NCBI RefSeq assembly: GCF_016097555.1
Contig: NC_054703.1
Coordinates: 20,223,258-20,287,257, forward strand
Length of the DNA stretch: 64,000 bases
Source: Gigantopelta aegis
Taxonomy: Eukaryota > Mollusca > Gastropoda > Neomphalida > Peltospiridae
Reading direction: 5' to 3'
The position numbers were made by a program, and so were the translations under genes. Position 1 is the stretch's first letter, and each line of letters opens with the position of its first letter. Shown one piece after another: positions 12,501-24,500 of this stretch. A model generated the notes under the pieces. It was given only the letters and a program-made list of their open reading frames with translations. It searched no databases and was not told the DNA's origin.

Positions 12501-15500
12501 AAAATCTTGAAAGTATGGGTTATTTTACCTGGTTTCTATAACGTGGCAGTTTGATAGGTTTGTCATAATATTAAAGAGACATTCCTGAGTTTGCTGCATT
12601 GTAAGATGTTTCCGACTAATAAAATATTTCTACGATTAACCTTACAAATTAAATATATTTTCTTGTTTAGAATATCAGTGTGTATATTCAATGTGTTTCT
12701 GGTTATCTTAATACTTCTAAGAAGCCCAAACTAGATTTTGTCTTCAAATATTTTCGTATGTACAAAAAAACTATATTTTAGGAAATAAAATGAAATTTAA
12801 CTTAGTACAAATATTAGAACGATCAGAAACATGTTTAATATACAGCCACTAATATTTTATGCAGAAAAATATATTTGATATGTAATTACAATCGTTAAAA
12901 AGTCTGTTAGTCGATAACATCTTAAAAATTGCAGCAAACTCAGGAATTTCCTTTAACAATTTCTTGTGATTCAACAACAGAAAGGTGTGTGATAAATTCT
13001 TAAGAGTATCACATTTAGTTTCACCTGTTTCTAGAAATTCTACATTGAGGAAATTTTGTTATTTTAAGGAATATTTTGTTTTCAAAATTTTTATTAGCAA
13101 TAATTGTTAACTGACTGAAATTTGATAAGCAAAAACTTTTCAACATTTCAGAACTGTGTAGCAATCTCTGAAATATGTACTGTGAATTGTGACATGACAC
13201 AGAACAAAACGTTCCCTGAATTTGATGCAATGAAGGAAATGTTTTATTTAACGACACACTCAACACATTTCATTTTCGGTTATATGGCATCGGACATATG
13301 GTTAAGGACCACACAGATAGTGAGGGAGAAAACCTGCTTTCCCCACTTCATGAACTACTCTTTTCGATTAGCAGCAAGGGATCTTTTATATACACCATCC
13401 CATAGACAGGATAACACATACCACGACCGTTGATGTACCAGTCGTAGTGCACTGGCTGGAGGTGGTGCACAGGCTGGAGCGAGAAATAGCCCAATGGGCC
13501 CACTGACGGGGATCACTCCCAAACCGACAGGGCTATATCCTGCCCTTGATGCAATGAAGACCTCATACAAGGTTTGTCATCATCAAAGACATTTATACAG
13601 TAAAACCCCACCTAACGACCACCCCGCTTTTAAGACCACCCAGCTATAAAGACTGGAATATTTCCGTATTATTTTATAGTAAAACTCCCCCGGTATTAAG
13701 ACCACCCCACTATTACAGATTATGACTAGTAAATTCAGACCCAATTGTATTTTTCAGTGCATCTGAACCATACAAATGCGACCACAGCATTTACTTGTTA
13801 AGTCACATAAGTGACAAACAATAAATAACGTGGCAAAACCTTGTCTAGTTGTACATGCTATGGTGTTAAAGTTAATTGCAGGTATATGTGCTGCTCAACT
13901 AGCAATTAAATAATCTTATATTTATTTAATTCGAAAGACAAAGGTATTAATTTCGAACTACAAAGCCGTAGTTAATTTCTGGAAGGTACGGCACACAGTC
14001 ATTGTACTGTATAATATGCACACAATAGTGTTGAAAAGTAACAGTTATACAGAGTAGCATTTTTTTAATGAAAGCAAATGCCAAACCATCCTAGTACTTT
14101 ATTTTTCATAGAAACTGACAACAAATGCAACGATTGTCAAGTTAGATATAAGTCACATGTTAAGACCGTGTACATCCTAAAATGTTGTAATTTTTCTAGA
14201 CAGTTGTTAATCTCTATTGTGTAATAATAAAGAAAAAGAACGGATTGAAGCTCACAAATAACTGAAGCAGGTTTGACACTTGATTATTCTGTCATTTCAA
14301 TGTAAATGTTAATACACCGTTATTACCAATTAGGTTTACCAGTTTACACATTACCGATGACAAACGAAAAGGAAGGGTGGGAGAGACGTAAAGTTCACAA
14401 TCAATATTTACCAAACAATCATCATTTTGAATGTTGGTAATTAGGTATTAGGACCACCCCACCTTTAAGATCAATTTTAGTAAGTACCACCAACGGTCGC
14501 AATAGCAGGGTTTAACTGGACTGCTATCTACATTTCTTGAAGCTCACTCCTCCCACCCCCACAATATGAGTCATAACACCCAAGTATTTTATATTTTATC
14601 TAGCTTTCCCATAGAGTTTTGCTGGTTTTGGCCGACATGCTGAAGAGATGATCCAAGGTCTGTTATGATGTAAGGAATTACTGCATTTCCTGTGCTGCCT
14701 CCTCTCTTCACCAACCCTAGAAATGTGAATGATAACACTCTAAAATTATTATACATTGTACCTGGTTTCCACACTGAGGAAATTTGGCAGCTTGACGTAG
14801 TGAAGGGACGTTCCAAGGTTCTTCATGATCCGAGGGATTTCCACTTCTACCTGGTTTTCTCAAGGTTCGTCCCTCCCCACCAGCACTATAAATGCAAGCG
14901 ATACCACCCTGATAATATTACATATTTTACCTGGTTTCCACACTGAGGAAATTTGGCAGCTTGACGTAGTGCAGGGATGTTCCAAGGTTCGTCATGATCC
15001 GAGGGATTTCCACTTCGATCCGAGTCTCCGGTGGCTCCTCCTCCTTCTCTTCCTCCTCCTCTGCCATCTAACAAAGGAAAGGAATAGTTGCTTAGCAACA
15101 CCTCAACACATTTTAAAACTATGATCTGGGGCGTAGCCAGAGAGGGAAAAAAAACCCGCTGAGGTAAACCCAGACCTGTAAAATAAATACCCTTGTCATG
15201 GGAAAAATAAAATAAATCTGTGGAAATTCCAGACGAGGCAAGCACCTCGTCTGCCTTATGCTGGCTATGCAACGATGATGTATCATAAATTTCTTTTCTT
15301 AGTCAGCTGCTTATTATATTTTAATGAAAATAGCATATCCTGGATTGGACAAAACTGGCCAATCACAGTGAAGCTGACGAAATCCAGTCACGGGAATGTA
15401 TTATGTGTGAATACTACTTGTGATCGTGAAATAATACTTTCGATCTAACTCTTGTGTGTGATGCGGCAGTCTCCGTCAGCCAAAAGGCGCATTGTGTTTT

Positions 15501-18500
15501 TTGTAGACGAAATGAAAATGAGCATTTATACATTTTCGCGTAGCTCTCACATTTCTGTATTTTTGAGCCAACATAAGAGACACTCTTATGAGCATGGCTA
15601 TAAACACAAGAATTCAGTTGTTCAGTGCACTGTGATTAACATAGGTTCAACTACAAACCAAGTTTGATTGAGCTAGGACTTACAGTTTGTGAGAAACTGA
15701 TCTAAACACAAAACTTGAACACAAAAGTTGACCCTGACCCTGACACTACCGTCGGAAAAGTAAGACTGTAAATCAGGAAATGTTAGTGAATTTAGTGAGG
15801 TCATACAATTTTCATAACGCTAAATTTAATATTTCATGACGCTAAATTTAATATTTCATGACGCTAAATTTAAAGACATATGAACGACTGTTACGAAAAC
15901 CTTTGAGCGATTGTTTTGTCTGTGATTATCTGAACTCGCAACAATAGAAGGAAGAAAGGAATTTATTTAATTACACACTCAACACATTTACAGTTATATG
16001 GCGTCAGATTTGAGGTTGAGGACCACACAGATACTGAGAGGAAACCCGCTGTCGTCACTTCATGCGCAATAATAGTTATATACTATTGATTAAACCAAAA
16101 AGATAGCAAACAACACTAGTTAGTTAGCATGCACATTAAGTACTGCCATTTTCTAATACATTTCAGTTGTCTGTATGCTGCTTACCGTCAAGATTCATCA
16201 AAAACATTATTTCAGCTGTTCCTACAAATTATAATTATTCTTGTTTTAGTTTTTGATATGATGACCGTACTAAAGTTATATGTCACTAATATGTCAGTTG
16301 TTTGGATTTCACTAAGTTTTAAGATTGCTAATATTTTATGATTTACAGTACCTAAATCTAGCCTTTTTACTTCGTAAAGGATAGAGAAAAATGAAAAAAA
16401 AAAAAAAAAAATCCTCATCTTTTTCACAGATGCAGTCACATGTATAACAATTAAATATTATGTCAAAATGGAGAGTAAAAAAAGTTTGTTTTGTTTAACA
16501 ACACCACTAGAGCACATATATTTATTAATCATCAGCTGTTGGATGTCAAACATATGGTCATTTTTGACACAGTCATTGAGAGGAAACCTGCTACATTTTT
16601 TTATTAGTAGCAGTCATGGTACACTGGCTGGAACGAGAAATAGTCCAATGGGCACACTGACGTGGATCGATCCTAGACCGACCACGCATCAGGCGTGCAC
16701 TTTACCACTGGTCTACGTCCCGCCCCAAATGGAGAGTAAGTTAAGTGTGTTGACTTACCGAGTGGCGATCCCCTTCACCTTCCTCCATCTTCGCTTCTCC
16801 TTCGTCCGAGCTGATATCATCAGCATCACCAAACAAGTCACCCATTGTCGCTGAAATGTATCAACCAGTGAACATGAAACACATATTGTAAAATCTTTTT
16901 ACAGGTTATTTGAATATGTTAATTAAAGGAATTCCAAACACACTGTCGCTGAAATGTATCAACCAGTGAACATGAAACACATATTGTAAAATCTTTTTAC
17001 AGTTTGTTTTAATATTTTAATTAAAGGAATTCCAAATGCATTGTCGCTAAAATATACCAACCAGTGAAAATGAAACCCATATTATAGAAACCTTTTACAG
17101 AATATTTTAATTAAAGGAATTCCAAACACAATGTCACTGAAATATATCAACTAGTGAACATGAAACCCATATTGTAGAATCTTTTTACAGGTTATTTTAA
17201 TATTTTAATTAAAGCAATTCCAAACACATTGTCGCTGAAATGTATCAACCAGTGAACAAGACTGTAAATTGCCATGGCAAGACTGTTAACTGCCATGGCA
17301 AGAGTGTCAACTGCCATCGCAAGACTGTCAACAGCCATCACAAGACTGTCAACAGCCATGGCAAGAGTGTCAACTGCAATGGCAAGACTGTCAACTGTCA
17401 CGGCAAGACTGTCAACTGCCACGACAAGACTGTCAACTGCCATGACAAGACTGTCAACTGCCATCGCAAGACTGTCAACTGTCAGGACAAAACTGTCAAC
17501 TGTCATGGCAAGATTGTCAACTGCCATAACAAGATTGTCAACTGCCATGGCAAGACTGTCAACTGCCATCGCAAGACTGTCAACTGCCATAACAAGACTG
17601 TCAACTGCCTTCGCAAGACTGTCAACTGCCATAACAAGACTGTCAACTGCCATCGCATGACTGTCAACTGCCATAACAAGATTGTCAACTGCCATGGCAA
17701 GATTGTCAACTGCCATCGCATGACTGTCAACTGCCATCACAAGACTGTCAACTGCCATAACAAGATTGTCAACTGCCATCGCAAGACTGTCAACTGCCAT
17801 CGCATGACTGTCAACTGCCATCACAAGACTGTCAACTGCCATCGCAAGACTGTCAACTGTCAGGACAAAACTGTCAACTGTCATGGCAAGATTGTCAACT
17901 GCCATAACAAGATTGTCAACTGCCATCGCATGACTGTCAACTGCCATCACAAGACTGTCAACTGCCATGGCAAGTCTGTCTGAATATCTAGGGCTGTCTT
18001 CAATGACCGTTCAAGGTCTTAGTAACTTAGTCTTACCCTCAACACTTTCCCCTTCAACATGTTGTTTCTGGTCATCATCGTCTTCACTGTCACTGAGGAA
18101 ATGTCTCTTCTTCTTCTTCTTCACTCCGTCAGACTCACTCCCACTGTCTCGCGCTATAACATGAAGAGAATTGCACTTTTAAATTTACAACAAAAAATTA
18201 AACAAATTTACCAGCTTAACTCTTTCACCACGACAGGCCGGTATACCGGCTAGCGATATCCAGTGCCTTTCAGCACGACAGGCCGGTTTAGCGGCTTGTA
18301 ACACCTGTTCATATTTGGCGCCGAGTGACGCGTCAATATTATAATTAAACGAAATCTCGCGCGACCATAGCTGCCATGTGACACAGTGTAATGGCTGTGC
18401 CCATGTGCTAGTGAATTTTGAATGAGTTTTTCCAAGTTTATACTGATATTCTGACTGTAATTAAACATGAACCGAGATGACGAAATTTCGTCTGTTGAAA

Positions 18501-21500
18501 ACAATGGTTGCGATTAAGATGACGGGTTTTCCGATGATGAAATGTGGGATAATATGGAATTTGGTGCATTTGATTTAATCGAGATTGGCGATCGTGAACG
18601 AAATGTCATTCAACATGGCAATTTAGAAGAAAATGATACCGATGACGAGTTACAAGATGACTTGCCACTGAACTGAACAAAACTATTTGAGGAATTTGAC
18701 AATTCATTCAGTGTTGTTCGATACCTGTGATTACCTTGGCTGCAAAAGCATTGTAAATATATTTTTAAAATTATAACTGTAATGTTAATTAATTAATTAT
18801 CCAACAAGAAAAACATTTGTACTGTTTTTTTTTTTAAATTACCAGTTCTACCTACTCAAAGAGGTGAGTAATATGCATATTTTACCTGTAATTACCAGAT
18901 TTATACCTGTTGAATATAACATTTTTAAAGTATTATTTTTTTATCTAGACAGCCATTCATTCACCTTTCTAGAAATGTATAGCCTATAACTAAAATTAAT
19001 GATAAAACAAGTAGTTTTATCCTTTAACAAACATGATCATAAATCTGCTATTTAAACTCAGTGTGCAGGGAAGGTCAAGGCTGTAAAACTTAGTGGTGAA
19101 AGAGTTAACATAAAAACGAGTGATTATTAAATTACATGCAATATATTTACAAGATGATTTCGGTGAGATAAATAACAAATTTAGCTGGTGGACTGTGAGA
19201 TAAATAACAAATTTAGCTGGTGGATTATGAGATAAATAACAAATTTAGCTGGTGGATTATGAGATAAATAACAAATTTAGCTGGTGGATTGTGAGATAAA
19301 TAACAAATTTACCAGCTGACCTGTGAGATATATCACAAAGGTACCAGCTGTATTGTGAGATATGTAACAAAAGTACCAGCTGGACCATGAGATATATAAC
19401 ATATTTACCACTGGACCGCAAGTTATATAACAGATTAACCAGCTGGACTAAGATATATAACATATTTACCAGCTGAACTGTGAGATATATAACATATTTA
19501 CCAGTTGAACTGTGAGATATATAACATATGTACCAGATGGACTGTAAGATATTAACATATTTACCAGCTGAACTGTGAGATATATAACATATTTACCAGC
19601 TGGACTGTGACTAGGAGATTGTGGAGTTGCTGCTCGTATCTCAGATCCACCCGCAACAGGACTTCCAGGAGCACTTCCTTTACTGCCTACTGGTGATCCC
19701 TCCCTATGTGCAGGAGAACCAGCTGTACTTCCTGCTCTTGATCCCTCCGAATGTGCAGGAGAACCAGCTACACTCCCTGCTCTTGATCCCTCCGAATGTG
19801 CTGGAGAACCAGCTTTGCTTCCTGCTGGTGATCCCTCCGAATGTGCTGGAGAACCAGCTTTGCTTCCTGTTGGTGATCCCTCCGAATGTGCTGGAGAACC
19901 AGCTTTGCTTCCTGCTGGTGATCCCTCCGAATGTGCTGGAGAACCAGCTTTGCTTCCTGTTGGTGATCCCTCCGAATGTGCTGGAGAACCAGCTGTGCTT
20001 CCTGCTGGTGATCCCTCCGAATGTGCGGGAGAACCAGCTACACTCCCTGCATGTGATCCCTCCGAATGCGCCGGAGAACCCGGTTGTGACCTGGCTTCAC
20101 TTCCTATGGGTGATCCCTCCATAGGTTCTGGAGAACCGGGGTGGGATCTGGCTTCACTATCTGCAGGAGAACCAGGCTGCGAGTGAGCCTCGCTTCCTGC
20201 AGGTGATCCTTCCACATTTGTAGGAGAACCAGCCCCAGATCCAGCATCACTTCTGGGAGATGCTATGAAAGGAAAGGAATGTTTGTTTAGCTAATTTTTT
20301 TAAACTATGGCTATTTGATATTTAACACATGGTTATTTTATGAGATGAAACAAATGTTGAACAACTCCTCAGCACATTTTTAATTACAGCTATTTGACAC
20401 CTAACAAGTGGCTATTTTGATGCTTGGTCAATTGACAATATCTACATACTGATCATTTATGTATATTATTGAATATGCAGTACATTTTCATTTAATTAAG
20501 AAGAAGCACTTGGTTTATAATCACAAGGTATGACAACAACGCCATTATGTCATGTTTGAGAGTAGTGTCAAACCACTGACCCAGATTAAAAGTTGTGAAT
20601 ATTGCTACTGTAAGGGTCTAAGAAATAAAAATGTGCATCAACCATTTATGGCTTATGCCCACCCTCCAATATGAATAACCCATGTTGTTCTGCATAGCCT
20701 GTTATGGTTATGTAAATGTCATGAAATATCCTGAATTGAATGTGTGTAAGAAAAATGGATTATGCAAAACTGGACATGCACGAAGGAAAAAGAAAGAAAG
20801 AAATGTTTTATTTAATGACGCACTCAACACATTTTATTTACGGTTATATTGCGTCAGACATATGGTTAAGGACCACACAGAGTTTGAGAGGAAACCTGCT
20901 GTCGCCACTACATGGGCTACTCTTTCCGATTAGCAGCAAGGGATCTTTTATTTGCACTTCCCACAGGCAGGATAGCACAAACCATGGCCTTTGTTGAACC
21001 AGTTATGGATCACTGGTCGGTGCAAGTGGTTTACACCTACCCATTGAGCCTTGCGGAGCACTCACACAGGGTTTGGAGTCGGTATCTGGATTAAAAATCC
21101 CATGCCTCGACTAGGATCCGAACCCAGTACTTACCAGCCTGTAGACCAATGGCCTAACCACGACACCACTGAGGCCGGTGCACGAAGGTGTTTTGTTTAA
21201 TGACACCACTAGAGCACATTGATTTACTGATCATCGGCATTTGGTAATTCTGTGATATAGTCTTAAAAGAAACACGATTTTAACATCTTGGAGTGGAAAC
21301 CCGTAAAAAAAAAAGTATTAGTAACAAGGGATCTTTTATATGCACCATCCCATAAACAGGATAGCACATACCATAGTCTTTGATATACCAGTCGTGGTGA
21401 ACTGGCAAGAACAAGAAATAGCCCAATGAGCCCACTGACAGGCATCGATCCTAGACTGACCGTGTATCAGGCGAGCACTAGACACCATGAATGCAAGACA

Positions 21501-24500
21501 GAAGGAAGGAAGAAATGTTTTATTAAGTTATGCACTCAATGCATTTTTATTTATGGATATATGGCATTGGGCAAATGGTTAACCTGACTACTGCAGACGA
21601 GATATCTCGCCCGACAACACACCAGTCAACATACTGTACACTGTATACAGTGCATTCCTCAACTTTGAGCTCAAAAAATGGTTTTCGTTAAGTATTTTCG
21701 TTTGTCAACAATGGTTTCACATCGCAGTCATTATTTTTAGTGATCGATAGCTGATTGTAACAGCTAATTTGATCATTTTACCAATAATGAAAATCACCAA
21801 ATATTGGGATATGAATCGCAGTTCATTTAAAAAAAATTTAAATGGTCCGAAAAACAAGTTATCGGAAATACTGGACAGCTGGCCACAAATGCCCGTAAGT
21901 AAACGCAACTTTTTATATTTTTTGCTTAATTTTAATCAACATTAACGGATCTAAAATATTATAAAAATGACAAAAATCCATGAAAATAATACCGATTCAA
22001 ATATGAACTTTATTTTATGTATTTATAACACATTCAAGTGAATATATGTGAGTAAAAATTATAAACATGTAGTTGTTGTACCCACTCAACATATTTTGTC
22101 AAAAATTAAACCCAGTAGTCTAAAGGTTAAAGACCACATAGATGAGAGAGGGAAGCCACTTCTGTCACTACATGGTGTACTCTTTGATTAACAGCAAGGG
22201 TTCTTTTATACGCACCATCCTATGGAAAAGATAGTACATACCATGGCCTTTGTTACACCAGCTGTGGAGAACTGGATGGAATTAGGCTTCTACAATGTTT
22301 ACAAAATACACTAGCCGTGGGATCAGTGATTTAAAATGTTTACTAGCCATGATTACAAATACACTAGCCGTGGGATCAGTGATTTAAAATGTTTACTAGC
22401 CATGATTATAAAATACACTAGCCGTGGGATCAGTGATTTAAAATGTTTACTAGCCATGATTACAAATACACTAGCCGTGGGATCAGTGATTTAAAATGTT
22501 TACTAGCCATGATTACAAATACACTAGCCGTGGGATCAGTGATTTTAAATGTTTACTAGCCATGTTTACAAAATACACTAGCCGTGGGATCAGTGATTTG
22601 AAATGTTTACTAGCAATGTTTATAAAATACACTAGCCGTGGGATCAGTGATTTAAAATGTTTACTACCTATGATTCAAAAATCACCAGCCCTACTTTACT
22701 TCAAGTTAATAAAATTTTGCTAAATAATAGTAAAAATTGGATATGGTACCTAAAGAGAGAGATATGACAAAAATGTTTCACAAGCCGTCGGGCATGGCAA
22801 TGGTAGTTATTTACTAGCCCAACACTGAATATCACTAGCCATGGCAGTGGGCTACGATAATCTAGAAGCCCTGGGAATGAAAAACAGCTCAAAAGGTGAA
22901 TGGAAGAGAAAGTGCTCAACTTAACACAGGGGAGATTACTCCACTAAAGATCACAACCTGACTTGTACGAACCCACTGCCATTGGACTGCCACCAGGTGT
23001 CGCCGGTGGGGCATCGGACACACTCGCTGCGGGACTGCCTGGAGCACTTCCTCCACTCGGTACCGGTGACCCGGGAGGAGATCGGGATTCGCTTCCTGCG
23101 GGTGATCCCTCTGAATGTTGTGGAGAACCAGGTTGGGAGTCTGCATCGCTGGCTGCATTAGATGCTGGTGACCCTGCAGTTTGCGTCATCATTGTTATTA
23201 TGTTCATTCAATTAGCACAGTTAATTTACAAATTTATTTCATATCTCTGACTGATCAATGGGTGTCCATAGATAGTTTTAGGAAGGAAGGAAGGAACAGT
23301 TTTATTTAATGATGCACTCAACCCATTTGATTTATGATTAAAGACCACACCGATATGAGTGAGGAAACCCGCTGTCGCCTCTTCATGGGCTACTCTTTTC
23401 GATTATTAGTAAGGGATCTTTATATGCACCATTCCATAGACAGGATAGCACATACCACTGCCTTTGATGCACCAGTCGTGTAGATACATGTAGTTTTAGT
23501 GTCTCAAAAGCCTTAAAAGTATTATTAAACAACAAAACAAAATGTACTGACATAAATTTACAGTCTAGAATTTTCTGGATTTTGCCTTACCACTAACACA
23601 TTTATCCTGGGAAATTAAAAAAAATGTTACAATCGGTAAAAATGATGCCCGTGTGAAATTTTCCAAGGAGGTCTGAATAAACTATTAATGAATGTGTGAA
23701 AGCAAGCTCTGAAATAAATATTGAACCAGCTAAAATGGCTGTAGATCTACAGACTGATTTTTTAATGAGCGTTTGCCGAACACGTCATTTTATAAACTCC
23801 ATGTGCTTTTTTAACAATATAAATAGGCTATCCCACAATTCTCACTTCGGCAAAGGTTAAACAGTCGGTACAATTCGGCCTGTTACATTCTCAAAAACTG
23901 AAAGTAGTCGACATTTTCCGAATGAGAAAAAAAAAAGGCAGAGTTACTTCCCTTATGTTATTTTGACAAAAGAGGATCGATTTTTTTTTATGCTTACAAA
24001 AATGTCATTTAACAGGAGAAATTGTCTCCCGCACAGGTGTAAGGAGATTTGATCAAATACCGGGAGACTCCCGCGGAATCCGGGAGGGTTGACAGGTCTG
24101 CCGTTCAGGTGAATTAATATTTAAATAAGTTTAATTTGCATTTGGTGATTTTACTGAGAGCTTAGACTGCTATTTTACATTTTACCATTCAAACATAACA
24201 ACCTACATGGTTTTCCAAACAAATGATATCAAATTTCAGGACAAAGAATGTGGAATATTTAACTTGAATCCTTTAAGTAAAAGTTGTACAAATAAAAATT
24301 ATTGTTCTGGTATAACATTTATTAATATACATGTCTGACTTGCTGAAAAGCAATTCAGAAACCATGGACTGATATACTGATGGAAAGAAATAAAGGATCA
24401 CACAGATAGCAACAAGAAATAATGACTGCATCAAAAATCTATTCATATTGTCAGAAGTTGACTGAGAACATATAGGCAGCACATTCAACACTACAGACAT

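Noticed and set aside
17192..17983. Long frames KTVNCHG (plus) and MAVDSLV (minus)
   Set aside because: Both arise because the 21-base satellite unit is a multiple of three and contains no stop; no start context or homology.
19815..20186. Collagen-like plus-strand frame with [10 protein letters not shown] repeats
   Set aside because: It is the reverse frame of LEO1 exon 4, whose minus-strand reading, splice sites and phase are consistent with the gene.
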